The translations under genes and the position numbers were made by a program. From NCBI GenBank assembly GCA_903832325.1, contig CAILBC010000026.1, forward strand, positions 219,457 through 283,456: DNA of 64,000 bases, in the 5' to 3' direction. Of this stretch, positions 35,395-43,909 are shown piece after piece. The number at the start of each line of letters is the position of its first letter. Within the stretch, counting starts at the first letter, position 1. The stretch is from an uncultured Sphingomonadales bacterium. GTDB taxonomy: Bacteria; Pseudomonadota; Alphaproteobacteria; Sphingomonadales; Sphingomonadaceae. The notes under the pieces are model-generated. The model made no database searches, was not told where the DNA came from, and saw nothing but the letters and a program-made list of their open reading frames with translations.

Positions 35395-35964
35395 ACCGAC
35401 TCATCTGAACGCTTGCCGCCGTCGGTGGAGCAGTTCGTGCTGCGCTGGGGCGATATGGGCACGCAGTGGGGCGTGAACCGGTCGGTGGCGCAGATTCAGG
35501 CGCTGCTGTTCCTGTCCGAACGGCCGCTGACGGCCGAAGATATTGCGGCAAAGCTGGGCATTGCGCGTTCGAACGTGTCGAACAGCCTGAAAGAGCTGCT
35601 GGCGTGGAAACTGATCCAGCGCGTGCCGGTGCTGGGCGACCGGCGTGATCATTACGAGGCAGAGGCAGATCTGTGGCAGATGGCCACCAAAGTGGCGCAA
35701 GGGCGCAAGGCGCGCGAGATTGATCCGATGGTCGCGGCCATCGCCGCCGCGATGGAGAATATCGATGATCCGCAGATCAGTGCCAAAGTGCGGCAGCGGC
35801 TGGTCGCCATGCATGACTTCGTCAGCACGGTTGATCGCTGGTATCAGCAGATGCTCGATGTGCCGCCGGCGCAGATCATGACGCTGATCCGCATGGGGTC
35901 GCGGGTGGTCAGCCTGCTGCGTTTTGTTACCGGCAAAGGGCGGGACAAAGCCGATCCCGACTGA
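35383..35964 (+). CDS. GbsR/MarR-family transcriptional regulator
   Basis: 193 residues from MTEITDSSERLPPSVEQFVLRWGDMGTQWG. A winged helix is clear: 'AQIQALLFLSERPLTAEDIAAKLGIARSNVSNSLKELLAWKLIQRVPVLGDRRDHY', with the GbsR-type 'FVLRWGDMGTQWGVNRSVAQIQALL' entry. C-terminal helices form the dimer. It probably represses itself through the palindrome over its start and may control the next gene, whose upstream region has a degenerate copy of the site. The effector is unknown. The track-like longer start at 35365 lies upstream of the predicted transcript start and is unlikely. Confidence 0.88.
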   Translation: MTEITDSSERLPPSVEQFVLRWGDMGTQWGVNRSVAQIQALLFLSERPLTAEDIAAKLGIARSNVSNSLKELLAWKLIQRVPVLGDRRDHYEAEADLWQMATKVAQGRKAREIDPMVAAIAAAMENIDDPQISAKVRQRLVAMHDFVSTVDRWYQQMLDVPPAQIMTLIRMGSRVVSLLRFVTGKGRDKADPD

Positions 35965-35979
35965 TCGGCGTGCTTTTTT
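35950..35979 (+). terminator. Intrinsic terminator overlapping the regulator stop codon
   Basis: Perfect 7-bp arms GCCGATC (35950-35956) and GATCGGC (35963-35969), then GTGC and six T (35974-35979). The 5' arm lies in the last codons of the regulator gene. Confidence 0.9.
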
Positions 35980-36000
35980 GCGCCCTTTTTTTGCGCCCTA

Positions 36001-36020
36001 ATTTCTCTTTTTACTGAAAT
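36001..36020. promoter_or_regulatory. Degenerate copy of the regulator operator before the SRPBCC gene
   Basis: ATTTCTCTTTTTACTGAAAT matches the inner 20 bp of the palindrome at 35374-35393 at 15 of 20 positions, including both outer arms (ATTTCT and GAAAT). It lies 28 bp before the ATG at 36048. Confidence 0.5.
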
Positions 36021-36047
36021 GTCTGAAAATTTGGAACGAGGTGCGGC

Positions 36048-37082
36048 ATGGATATCGACGATCAATCCGGCATGGATCAGCCCCGGCCTTTGCGCGGGCG
36101 GGTCATCGCGGCAGGCCTGCTGGCGCTGGCCATCGCGCTCAGCGCCTATCTGGTCATCGATATCAGCAGCGCGAACAACGCCGCCTTTGCCAGTTTCTGG
36201 TTCCTGGCGATCCTGCCGGCCTATCTTTGCGCGCTGATCTGCTATGTCGGCGATCCGGATCGCAACAGGCCGCGCACGTTTTACTGGCAGGTGCCGCCCG
36301 CTTTCGTCGGCATCGTGATTGCCGGTTCGGTGATTTTCCTGCGCGAAGGGGTCATCTGCCTGATCATGCTGTCGCCAATCTGGCTGGGGTTCGGCTGGCT
36401 GGGGGCGTTCGCGCTGCGGCTTTCGCGCAAAGGGGCCGTCGATCCGCGCCGGATGCATGCATCGCTGCTGTTGCTGCCGCTGTTCGGCGGCGCGGTGGAA
36501 AGCCGCATTCCCATTCCCCACGATCTGGTCTCGCTCGACCGCAACGTGGTCATTCATGCGCGCCCTGCGGAAATCTGGCCCTATGCCGTGGCCAATGCCC
36601 ATATCAGCCCCGACGAAGGCCGGTGGACCTTTTCGCAAAGCGTGCTGGGCCTTCCGCGCCCAAGGGCAACGGTCATGCACGGGCAGGGCATCGGCGCCGT
36701 GCGCACCGCCTATTGGGGCGACAAGATCGATTTTGACGAAGACATTACCCAATGGCATCCCGGCCGCCGGCTGGGCTGGTCCTTTTCCTTTGCCAACAGC
36801 TCGCTGCAGGATTTTACCGACAAACACATCGCGCCCGACGGGCAATTCCTGAAGATCGACAGCGGCGATTATACGCTCACTCCGCTGGGCGGCGACGCCA
36901 CGCTGCTGACCTTGCGCACACGCTATGTCGCCAAAACCCACGTCAATCTGTACGCCGAACTGTGGGGCGAAATCCTGCTCGGCGATATCGAAAGCAACGT
37001 CCTGGCCGTCATCAAGCAGCGGGCCGAGGCCGCGCACCGGGCGGCGCAAGGATCTGGCGCCAAACCTGGAACGGAACGATGA
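36048..37082 (+). CDS. Membrane protein with C-terminal SRPBCC/polyketide-cyclase-like domain
   Basis: 344 residues. Residues 18-145 contain four hydrophobic segments ('RVIAAGLLALAIALSAYLV' and following). From about 165 a soluble START/SRPBCC-type domain begins: 'NVVIHARPAEIWPYAVAN' at its first strand, a central 'WHPGRRLGWSF', and a C-terminal helix 'LYAELWGEILLGDIESNVLAVIKQR'. SRPBCC folds bind hydrophobic ligands; membrane fusion suggests a role in lipid or envelope stress, but this is inference. RBS near GAACGAGG. Located behind the regulator's terminator with its own operator-like site. Confidence 0.75.
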   Translation: MDIDDQSGMDQPRPLRGRVIAAGLLALAIALSAYLVIDISSANNAAFASFWFLAILPAYLCALICYVGDPDRNRPRTFYWQVPPAFVGIVIAGSVIFLREGVICLIMLSPIWLGFGWLGAFALRLSRKGAVDPRRMHASLLLLPLFGGAVESRIPIPHDLVSLDRNVVIHARPAEIWPYAVANAHISPDEGRWTFSQSVLGLPRPRATVMHGQGIGAVRTAYWGDKIDFDEDITQWHPGRRLGWSFSFANSSLQDFTDKHIAPDGQFLKIDSGDYTLTPLGGDATLLTLRTRYVAKTHVNLYAELWGEILLGDIESNVLAVIKQRAEAAHRAAQGSGAKPGTER

Positions 37083-37102
37083 ACCGGCGGATGCCCCAGC
37101 CG

Positions 37103-37510
37103 CTATCCGGCCGTGTCCTGATGGCCCAATTCGTAAATGCCGTTGAGCGTGGCAATCCGCGCCTCGATGATCTCGCCGCGGCAGGCGGTGAAGTGCAGCA
37201 CCTGGCCCTCGCGTCCGAATGCGCCGTTGGCATAGACCTGGCACGACGCGTCCCGGAATTTCAGCCAGGCCCGCTGTTCTTCCAGCAACTGGTTGCGGCT
37301 GGGCTGGTCCAGATCGGCGTTGGCCCTTTTCCAGGCGGCATTGAGCTCGGTGTCCAGGCGGTCGAGATAGGCCGCGCCGCAACCGCTCCATTCGGTGTTG
37401 GTCGTGGTGGCATCGATGCAATGGCGCCATGCGTCAGCCGCAGTTGGCCCGATCGCCGCCAGCTTTGCCCCCGCCAACGCTGCGCCGGCAAGCAGGCCCA
37501 GAATCAACAT
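37103..37510 (-). CDS. LprI-family (DUF1311) secreted protein
   Basis: 135 residues from MLILGLLAGAALAGAKLAAIG, a short Sec-type signal. The mature part shows the LprI pattern: 'CIDATTTNTEWSGCGAAYLDRLDTELNAAWKRA...LLEEQRAWLKFRDASCQVYA', with four conserved Cys and the QRAWLKFRD core. Family members are periplasmic; one inhibits lysozyme. Start at 37510 has CAGGAG 8 bp upstream. Single gene, convergent with the SRPBCC gene. Confidence 0.85.
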   Translation of the reverse strand: MLILGLLAGAALAGAKLAAIGPTAADAWRHCIDATTTNTEWSGCGAAYLDRLDTELNAAWKRANADLDQPSRNQLLEEQRAWLKFRDASCQVYANGAFGREGQVLHFTACRGEIIEARIATLNGIYELGHQDTAG

Positions 37511-37535
37511 TGCCAAACTCCTGCCAAGTGGCGGT

Positions 37536-38474
37536 TTACGCGTCGTCCTGCGCCGCCAGCCACCGCGCGCGGATCATGTCCGAGGTATCGCGGCTGCCAT
37601 CATGGGTCCAGCCCGGTGGGCGGATCACATAGCCCAGTTTGGCGCGCCACGGCGCCTGCCACAGGTCGCGCGCGATGCCGGCCCATTCGTGGAACGCCAC
37701 GGTGACAAGCGAAAACGTGCCCAGCTGGTGGACAATGCCATATCGCACCGGGTCTTCGCGCAGTTCGGGCTGGAACGTGCCGAACAGGCGGTCCCAGATG
37801 ATGAACACACCGGCATAATTGCGATCGAGATAGCGCGGATTGGTGGCGTGGTGCACGCGGTGGTGCGACGGGGTGTTCATCACCGCCTCGAACCAGCGCG
37901 GCATGCGGTCAATCGCTTCGGTATGGATCCAGAACTGATAGACCAGATTGATTCCGCCCACGGTCAGCAGCATGCCCGGCGCCACGCCGAAAAACGCCGG
38001 CCACACGCGAAAGATCAGCGTAAGCGCGGGAAACCCGGTCCAGGTCTGGCGCAGCGCGGTCGACAGGTTGTAATGCTGGCTGGAATGGTGGTTCACATGG
38101 CTGGCCCAGAACCAGCGCATGCGGTGCGCGCAGCGGTGGAACGCGTAATAATTGAGATCATCGAGCGCAAACACCGCGATCCACGTCCACCACACTACCG
38201 GCACTGTCGCCACGCGGTGAGTATAAAGCCAGCCGGTGGTCAGCGCGATCAGCCCGGCAACCAGCGCCCCTGCCACCGTGCTGCCCAGGCCCATCAGCAG
38301 CGAGGTCAGCGTGTCGCGCGGTTCATACGCCGTGGGCGCGCGCCGGGCCGCCCAGACCATTTCGATCACCATGGACAGCACGAAAAACGGCACTGCATAG
38401 GGCACCACGTCAAAGCCCGAAGTGGCCGCGGTCTGCGTCCATTGATCGGCCAGGCGGGTCAGCGTGTCGGTCAT
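37536..38474 (-). CDS. Sterol desaturase/fatty acid hydroxylase-family membrane enzyme
   Basis: 312 residues with at least four membrane segments and the three-box His signature of integral di-iron enzymes: 'HRCAH', 'HVNHHSS' and, near the C-terminus, 'HHRVHHA'. The family hydroxylates or desaturates lipids such as carotenoids, sterols or fatty acids; 'ALDDLNYYAFHRCAHRMRWFWASHVNHHSSQHYNLSTALRQ' is typical of the bacterial sterol-desaturase branch. Substrate unknown. Last gene of a three-gene operon with 4-bp overlaps. Confidence 0.9.
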   Translation of the reverse strand: MTDTLTRLADQWTQTAATSGFDVVPYAVPFFVLSMVIEMVWAARRAPTAYEPRDTLTSLLMGLGSTVAGALVAGLIALTTGWLYTHRVATVPVVWWTWIAVFALDDLNYYAFHRCAHRMRWFWASHVNHHSSQHYNLSTALRQTWTGFPALTLIFRVWPAFFGVAPGMLLTVGGINLVYQFWIHTEAIDRMPRWFEAVMNTPSHHRVHHATNPRYLDRNYAGVFIIWDRLFGTFQPELREDPVRYGIVHQLGTFSLVTVAFHEWAGIARDLWQAPWRAKLGYVIRPPGWTHDGSRDTSDMIRARWLAAQDDA

Positions 38475-38953
38475 GCCGGCTGCCCCGCCTGCGGATCGAC
38501 CAGCCGGCGCAGGCTGGCGGCCCAGGTCTGCGCATCGGCGCCCAGATCGAGCGTCAATGTGCCAAAGCGGCGGTCTTCGGTTTCCAGCGTCAGCGTGTGG
38601 CGGTCCAGCCGCACCCCGGCGTGCGATGTCAGTTCGCGCCCGACAAAGCGCGCACCGTGGCGGCGGATCAGCAGCACGCGCCCTTCGGCATTGCGCACCA
38701 GCGCGCCGATGCGCGCGCGATCGAGCGTGATGTCCACCGCATCAAAGCCGGTGCAGGTTTCTTCGGCCAGGCGGCGGGCATGATCGGCATCGGCAATGCG
38801 CACGTCGCCGCCCAGCCGCAGGCCGCGTGCCAGCAGGTACAGCCCCAGCACGAGCGCCAGCGAAACCAGCGTCGATGCGGCAAGCGCCAGCCATGGCCCG
38901 ATATCCGGCCGGGCAAACAGCGCGCTGAGGGCCAGCGCGATCTTGCCGTTCAC
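38471..38953 (-). CDS. Hypothetical protein with one membrane segment
   Basis: 160 residues. One strong hydrophobic segment at about 19-44 ('WLALAASTLVSLALVLGLYLLARGL') followed by a soluble beta-rich domain ('FDAVDITLDRARIGALVRNAEGRVLLIRRHGARFVGREL...LTLETEDRRFGTLTLDLG'). Predicted inner-membrane anchor. I recognise no named family, though similar short proteins occur in sphingomonads. It overlaps both neighbours by 4 bp (ATGA type), so it is translated together with the desaturase and the phosphatase-like gene. Confidence 0.72.
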   Translation of the reverse strand: MNGKIALALSALFARPDIGPWLALAASTLVSLALVLGLYLLARGLRLGGDVRIADADHARRLAEETCTGFDAVDITLDRARIGALVRNAEGRVLLIRRHGARFVGRELTSHAGVRLDRHTLTLETEDRRFGTLTLDLGADAQTWAASLRRLVDPQAGQPA

Positions 38954-39402
38954 GCCTCGCTCCCCCGCTCTGCCGCCTGGCCAGCCAGCATGTCGATCAA
39001 CGCGCCGATCGGCGCAACGTCATATCCGCCCTCGGCCGCCTTTGCCGCGATTTCGGCGGGCGCCATGCCGGCGCGTGCCATGGTCAGCGCCCACAGCAGT
39101 GTCGATCGCGTGCCCGACCGGCAATAGGCCAGCACCGGGGCATCGCCCGCCTGCGCCAGCGCGGCCGCCATCGCGTCGATCTGCCCGTGCGAAAATCCGG
39201 CGTGGGTGACGGGAATCGCGACATAGGCAATGCCCGCATGGGCGGCGGCAGCGGCAATCGCTTCGCCCGGGGTCTGATCGGGGGATTCGTCTTCGGGGCG
39301 GTTGTTGATGATCAGGCCCACGCCCAGCGCGCCGGCGGCGGCAACATCGGCGATTTCGATCTGCGGGCTGACCATGATGCGGTCATCGATCTTGCGAAAC
39401 AT
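38950..39402 (-). CDS. TIGR01244/DUF442-type protein phosphatase-like
   Basis: 150 residues from MFRKIDDRIMVSPQIEIADV. The active-site loop 'VLAYCRSGTRS' (C-x5-R) and the 'LIINNRPEDESPDQTP' strand-loop match the DUF442 group, often called sulfur-transferase or beta-lactamase-hydrolase-like phosphatases. Predicted fold is a small dual-specificity phosphatase. In other bacteria the family is linked to sulfide oxidation or biofilm control; here it heads an operon with a lipid hydroxylase, so the role is open. Confidence 0.82.
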   Translation of the reverse strand: MFRKIDDRIMVSPQIEIADVAAAGALGVGLIINNRPEDESPDQTPGEAIAAAAAHAGIAYVAIPVTHAGFSHGQIDAMAAALAQAGDAPVLAYCRSGTRSTLLWALTMARAGMAPAEIAAKAAEGGYDVAPIGALIDMLAGQAAERGSEA

Positions 39403-39797
39403 GCGTGGGCCCCTGAAACCTTGTGCTGAATAGGTGTGCGCTGTTTTATGTTTGTGGGCAGGAAAAAGGCCAGTGGCCAGACCCTGTTACCCGTAACGAC
39501 TCCGGTGGAGAATCGCCTAGCCGGTTCGGCGGTGGAAGGAAACAGGGCACAAAACACCGGCATCCGGGTGGCAGTGTCCACCCGAATTGACGACAATCAT
39601 GCCACACTAGCCGCGCCAAAACGGTTTTTTCGACGAATCCATTCGCGCTTGGTCATTTTGTGGGTTATAGTCAGCGTGCAATGGACCAAGCCGGCCCCAA
39701 TCCTGGGCGGTAAGGTTTTCTTGTCGTGCCGCCGGCTCCCGCGTCCGGCTTGCGGTGCCGAGGAAAGCTGGAGCGGAAACAAGGTTTATCGATTTCT
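39403..39797. other. Intergenic region with structured RNA-like segment upstream of the cold-shock gene
   Basis: About 395 bp between divergent genes. Nested complementary segments: CCCTGTT (39482-39488) with AACAGGG (39541-39547); inside it CTCC-GGT-GGAG (39500-39510) and GCCG-GTT-CGGC (39520-39530); then CGGGTGG (39565-39571) with CCACCCG (39578-39584). No gene is supported. It may be a regulatory leader or small RNA; it matched no riboswitch consensus I could test by eye. Confidence 0.4.
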
Positions 39798-40604
39798 ATG
39801 GGTTTTGACAGAGGGCGGCGTCGCGGACGCGACAAGCGCGACGGTTTCGGCGAAGACAATTTCGACCCCTACGGTGGTTTCGGCGGCGGTGGCGGTCGTG
39901 GCGGCTTTGGCGGTGATCGCGGTGGCTTTGGCGGCGGTGATCGCGGCGGATTTGGCGGCGGTGATCGTGGCGGCTTTGGCGGCGGTGATCGTGGCGGCTT
40001 TGGCGGCGGTGATCGCGGTGGCTTCAGCGGCGGCCCGCGTGGCGGCGGCGGCGGTGGTGGCGGCTTCGGCGGCCCCCGTGGCGGCGCTGGCGGCGGCGGC
40101 GGCGGCGGCATGCCCGCGCAGGTGGTCGGCACCGGCAAGGGCGTGGTGAAGTTCTTCAACGCGCAAAAAGGTTTTGGCTTCATCCAGCGTGAAGACGGCG
40201 GCGAAGATGTGTTCGTGCACATCAGCGCGGTCGAACGCGCCGGTCTGGAAGGCCTGGCCGAAGGTCAGCAGCTCGAATTCAACCTGGTCGATCGTGGCGG
40301 CAAGATTTCCGCTGCCGATCTGCAGGTGGTTGGCGACGTGATTGCTGCGCCCGCCAAGGCAGCAGCGCCGCAGCGCCAGCTGACCGGCGAAAAGGCGACC
40401 GGCACGGTCAAGTTCTTCAACGCCATGAAGGGCTTTGGCTTCATCACCCGCGACGACGGGCAGCCCGATGCGTTCGTGCACATCAGTGCGGTCGAACGGT
40501 CCGGGATGCGCGAGCTGAACGAGGGCGACAAGCTGGAATTCGACCTTGAAGTCGATCGACGAGGCAAACATTCGGCTGTCAACCTGGTGCCGCGGCAGGG
40601 CTGA
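39798..40604 (+). CDS. RGG-rich protein with two cold-shock domains
   Basis: 268 residues from [20 protein letters not shown]. Residues about 30-110 are a Gly/Arg/Phe low-complexity region of GDRGGFGG repeats. Two cold-shock domains follow: '[35 protein letters not shown]' (about 118-180) and '[35 protein letters not shown]' (about 202-265), each with RNP1 (KGFGFI) and RNP2 (VFVHI/AFVHI). CSDs bind single-stranded RNA/DNA; RGG regions in other proteins promote RNA binding and phase separation. The domain order is IDR-CSD-CSD. Likely cytoplasmic RNA chaperone. Confidence 0.9.
   Translation: MGFDRGRRRGRDKRDGFGEDNFDPYGGFGGGGGRGGFGGDRGGFGGGDRGGFGGGDRGGFGGGDRGGFGGGDRGGFSGGPRGGGGGGGGFGGPRGGAGGGGGGGMPAQVVGTGKGVVKFFNAQKGFGFIQREDGGEDVFVHISAVERAGLEGLAEGQQLEFNLVDRGGKISAADLQVVGDVIAAPAKAAAPQRQLTGEKATGTVKFFNAMKGFGFITRDDGQPDAFVHISAVERSGMRELNEGDKLEFDLEVDRRGKHSAVNLVPRQG
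39912..40031 (+). repeat. Five 24-bp coding tandem repeats (GDRGGFGG)
   Basis: Five 24-bp units starting GGTGATCG, at 39912, 39936, 39960, 39984 and 40008. They encode the RGG low-complexity region. Units three and four are identical, a sign of recent duplication. Confidence 0.92.
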
Positions 40605-40666
40605 CAACCGATTGGCCTGACCGCCGGATCGTGATGATCCGGCGCCAGCACGACAACACACGCGCG

Positions 40667-40699
40667 CAAATGGCGGCTCCGCACCGGGGCCGCCATTTG
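40667..40699 (+). terminator. Hairpin after the cold-shock gene
   Basis: Perfect 11-bp arms CAAATGGCGGC (40667-40677) and GCCGCCATTTG (40689-40699). The T-run is weak (TCGTTT). A second hairpin GCCGGATC/GATCCGGC lies at 40623-40643. Confidence 0.55.
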
Positions 40700-40794
40700 T
40701 CGTTTGCGATTCCCGCGACGCAATTTTTGCAGATTTTCACCACCCACCAGTGATTCCAGACGCCACGACGCGTCCCGACGACAGGAGCCATGCC

Positions 40795-41988
40795 ATGACG
40801 ATCACCCCGCTGATGCCCGTTTACCCCCGGTGTGGCGTGCGTCCGGTGCGCGGCGACCATTGCCATCTGATCGGCGAAGACGGTACGCGCTATCTCGATT
40901 TTGCCAGCGGCATTGCGGTCAATCTGCTGGGCCATTCGAACGCGCATCTGATCGGCACGATCCAGCAGCAGGCGGCCAACCTGATGCATGTGTCGAACCT
41001 TTATGGCAGCCCCCAGGGCGAAGCGATTGCGCAACGGCTGGTCGATCTGACGTTTGCCGACACGGTGTTTTTCACCAATTCCGGCGCCGAAGCGGTGGAA
41101 TGCGCGATCAAGACCGCGCGCGCCTATCACAGCGCGGGCGGCAACCCCGAACGGTATGAACTGATCACGTTCAACAACGCCTTCCACGGCCGCACCATGG
41201 CCACGATCAGCGCGTCGGATCAGGAAAAGATGCACAAGGGCTTTCTGCCGCTGCTGCCCGGGTTCAAATATGCACCGTTCGACGACCTGGCCGCGGCCGA
41301 GGCGCTGATCGGCCCCAACACCGCCGGTTTCCTGGTCGAACCGATCCAGGGCGAAGGCGGCATCCGCGATGCTTCGCCCGAATTCATGACCGGCTTGCGC
41401 GCGCTGGCCGACAAGCACGGCCTGCTGCTGATCCTGGACGAAGTGCAGTGCGGCGTGGCCCGCACCGGTTCGTTCTATGCCTATGAACAATACGGCGTGA
41501 CGCCCGATATTCTGGCCACGGCCAAGGGCATTGGCGGCGGATTTCCGCTGGGCGCGTGCCTGGCCACCGAAAACGCGGCGCGCGGCATGGTGTTCGGCAC
41601 GCATGGCAGCACTTATGGCGGCAATCCGCTGGCCATGGCAGCGGCGGGCGCGGTGCTCGATGTTGTGGCGAACGAGGCGTTCCTTGCCAATGTGCGCGCC
41701 ACCGGCGCACGGCTGCGCGCCCGGCTCGAACAGTTCATCGGCAATTATCCCGATCTGTTTGAACTGGTGCGCGGGCGCGGCCTGATGCTGGGGATCAAGC
41801 TGCGCATCGAACCGCGCGCGTTCGTGGCGCATCTGCGCGACAATCACCAGCTGCTGACCGTGGCCGCGGGCGACATGACGATGCGCGTGCTGCCGCCGCT
41901 GGTGATCGATGACACGCATATCGATGAATTCCTCGACCGGCTGTCGGCAGGCGCCGCCAGCTTTGCGGAACAAGGTTCGGTTCCATGA
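40795..41988 (+). CDS. argD: Acetylornithine aminotransferase
   Basis: 397 residues from [23 protein letters not shown] class III features: '[18 protein letters not shown]', 'FHGRTMAT', '[10 protein letters not shown]', '[14 protein letters not shown]' and the Schiff-base Lys in '[13 protein letters not shown]'. It converts N-acetylglutamate semialdehyde to N-acetylornithine and in many bacteria also serves lysine synthesis. Start at 40795 has ACAGGAG 7 bp upstream. Overlaps argF by 4 bp. Confidence 0.95.
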   Translation: MTITPLMPVYPRCGVRPVRGDHCHLIGEDGTRYLDFASGIAVNLLGHSNAHLIGTIQQQAANLMHVSNLYGSPQGEAIAQRLVDLTFADTVFFTNSGAEAVECAIKTARAYHSAGGNPERYELITFNNAFHGRTMATISASDQEKMHKGFLPLLPGFKYAPFDDLAAAEALIGPNTAGFLVEPIQGEGGIRDASPEFMTGLRALADKHGLLLILDEVQCGVARTGSFYAYEQYGVTPDILATAKGIGGGFPLGACLATENAARGMVFGTHGSTYGGNPLAMAAAGAVLDVVANEAFLANVRATGARLRARLEQFIGNYPDLFELVRGRGLMLGIKLRIEPRAFVAHLRDNHQLLTVAAGDMTMRVLPPLVIDDTHIDEFLDRLSAGAASFAEQGSVP

Positions 41989-42938
41989 CGCGGCACTTTC
42001 TCAATCTGTCGGATGCCGGCGCGCCGGCGCTGGCGGCCATTCTGGACGATGCCATCGCGCGCAAGGCGGCGCGCGCGCATTTGCCCAAGGGGCAGGCCGA
42101 TGCCGATGCGCCGCTTGCCGGCTGCGTGCTCGCCATGGTGTTCGAAAAGAATTCCACCCGCACGCGCGTGTCGTTCGACATGGCCATGCGCCAGTTGGGC
42201 GGCAGCGCGTTGATCCTTGAAGCCGGATCGACTCAGCTCGGCCGCGGCGAAAGCATTGCCGATACCGCGCGCGTGCTGTCGCGCATGGTCGATGCGATCA
42301 TGCTGCGCACCGACGATCATGCCAAGATCGAGGAACTGGCGCGCTATGCCACCGTTCCGGTGATCAACGGGCTGACCGATCTGTCGCACCCCTGCCAGAT
42401 CGTGGCCGATCTGCAGACGGTGATCGAACGCTGCCAGCCTTTGGGCCGCCCGCGCGGCAAGGCGCTGGCCGGGCAGGAATGGGCCTGGCTGGGCGATGGC
42501 AACAACGTGCTCCATTCGATTGTCGAAGCGGCCGGGCTGACCGGGTTCCACCTGCGCATCGCCGTTCCGGCCGGGTATGATTGCGATGAAGGCTTCATTG
42601 CCCGCGCCCGCGCGCAAGGTGCGCGCATCACGATCGAGCGCGATCCGGTGGTCGCGGTTGCCGGGGTGGACGTGGTGGTGACCGATACCTGGGTTTCGAT
42701 GGGTCAGGCCCATGCCGATGAAAAGCTCGCGGCCATGGCGCCCTATCAGGTCAACGCCGCGCTGATGGCGCATGCCGCGCGCGATGCGCTGTTTCTCCAT
42801 TGCCTGCCGGCGCACCGCGGCGAAGAAGTGACCGACGCGGTGATCGATGGCCCGGCCTCGGCGGTGTGGGACGAAGCGGAAAACCGCATCCATGCGCAAA
42901 AGGCGATCCTGCGCTGGGCCTTCGGGCAGATCGGGTAA
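41985..42938 (+). CDS. argF: Ornithine carbamoyltransferase
   Basis: 317 residues. Carbamoyl-phosphate site '[12 protein letters not shown]', '[22 protein letters not shown]', '[13 protein letters not shown]', and ornithine-side '[16 protein letters not shown]'. It makes citrulline in arginine synthesis. Coupled to argD through an ATGA overlap and followed 6 bp later by hslO, an arrangement (argD-argF-hslO) I know from other alphaproteobacteria. Confidence 0.96.
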   Translation: MTRHFLNLSDAGAPALAAILDDAIARKAARAHLPKGQADADAPLAGCVLAMVFEKNSTRTRVSFDMAMRQLGGSALILEAGSTQLGRGESIADTARVLSRMVDAIMLRTDDHAKIEELARYATVPVINGLTDLSHPCQIVADLQTVIERCQPLGRPRGKALAGQEWAWLGDGNNVLHSIVEAAGLTGFHLRIAVPAGYDCDEGFIARARAQGARITIERDPVVAVAGVDVVVTDTWVSMGQAHADEKLAAMAPYQVNAALMAHAARDALFLHCLPAHRGEEVTDAVIDGPASAVWDEAENRIHAQKAILRWAFGQIG

Positions 42939-42944
42939 TGCGCA

Positions 42945-43874
42945 ATGTCTGCTGATGCCGTGCCCGGGGCGCCGGAAACCGGGCCGCACGAAACCGGATT
43001 TGACCAGACGCTGCTATTCACCGTGCCGCACCGCGATGCGCGCGGGCGGCTGGTGCGGCTGGGCCCGGTGCTGGAAACCGTGCTCGCCGCGCACGCCTAT
43101 CCCGCGCCGATCCGCAACCTGCTGGCAGAGGCGCTGGTGCTGGCGGCCATCCTGGGATCGCTGCTGAAAGATCCCGAAGGTCAGCTCACGCTTCAGGCGC
43201 AAAACAGCGAAGGCGTGGTCGATCTGCTGGTGTGCGATTATCGTGGCGGCGAAGTGCGCGGCTATGTCCGCCACGATCGCGCCCGGCTGGATGAACTCGG
43301 CCCGGCGCCCACGCTTCACGCGCTGTTTGGCGATGGCTATCTGGCGGTAACGTTCGATCTTGCGTCCACCGGGCAGCGATATCAGGGGATCGTGCCGTTG
43401 GAGGGCGAAACGCTCGCCGCGGCCTGCGAAAGCTATTTCCTGCAATCCGAACAAGTGCCCACGCTGATCCGCGTGGCGGTCGATTGCACCGGTGCGCACC
43501 CGATGGCGGCCGGCCTGCTGATCCAGCACTTGCCCGAAGGCGAAGAAGGGCGCGAACGGCTCCACGCCCGGCTCGATCATCCCGAATGGGACCATCTGGC
43601 GATCATGGGCGGATCGGTGCGGCGTGACGAGCTGCTGAATCCTGCGCTTTCGCTGGAAGCGCTGGTGTGGCGGCTGTTTCACGAAGAACGCGAAGTGCGC
43701 GTGGATCATGGCCCGCCGCTGGTGCGCGGCTGCCGCTGCACCGCCGAGTATTACCGCCAGGTGCTCAGCCGGTTTGGCGAGGCAGAGCGCAGCGAAATGG
43801 TCGACGAAGATGGCGCGATCAAGGTCGATTGCGCGTTCTGTTCGCGCCAGTTTGCCATCACCTTCGACGCGTGA
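42945..43874 (+). CDS. hslO: Hsp33 redox-regulated chaperone
   Basis: 309 residues. The C-terminal zinc switch has four Cys: 'RGCRCTAEYY' (CxC) and 'VDCAFCSRQF' (CxxC). The N-terminal domain has 'LLVCDYRGGEVRGYVRHD' and 'PMAAGLLIQHLP'. It becomes a holdase chaperone under oxidative stress. Third gene of the argD-argF-hslO operon. Confidence 0.94.
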   Translation: MSADAVPGAPETGPHETGFDQTLLFTVPHRDARGRLVRLGPVLETVLAAHAYPAPIRNLLAEALVLAAILGSLLKDPEGQLTLQAQNSEGVVDLLVCDYRGGEVRGYVRHDRARLDELGPAPTLHALFGDGYLAVTFDLASTGQRYQGIVPLEGETLAAACESYFLQSEQVPTLIRVAVDCTGAHPMAAGLLIQHLPEGEEGRERLHARLDHPEWDHLAIMGGSVRRDELLNPALSLEALVWRLFHEEREVRVDHGPPLVRGCRCTAEYYRQVLSRFGEAERSEMVDEDGAIKVDCAFCSRQFAITFDA

Positions 43875-43909
43875 TTGCCAAACCCGCCGGGCGTCGCTAG
43901 CCCACTGTG

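Noticed and set aside
39440..39585. Cobalamin riboswitch or SRP RNA
   Set aside because: GGCCAGTGGCC and GGAAGGAAACAGG only superficially resemble the B12 box and the SRP tetraloop region; the required conserved blocks and order are missing.
39912..40031. Regular repeats considered as CRISPR-like
   Set aside because: Units are contiguous without spacers and stay in a coding frame; the same applies to the other tandem repeats in the window.
39786..40661. Open frame on the minus strand opposite the cold-shock gene, with [13 protein letters not shown] repeats
   Set aside because: Its repeats are only the complement of the RGG-coding tandem units; no start signal or known domain.
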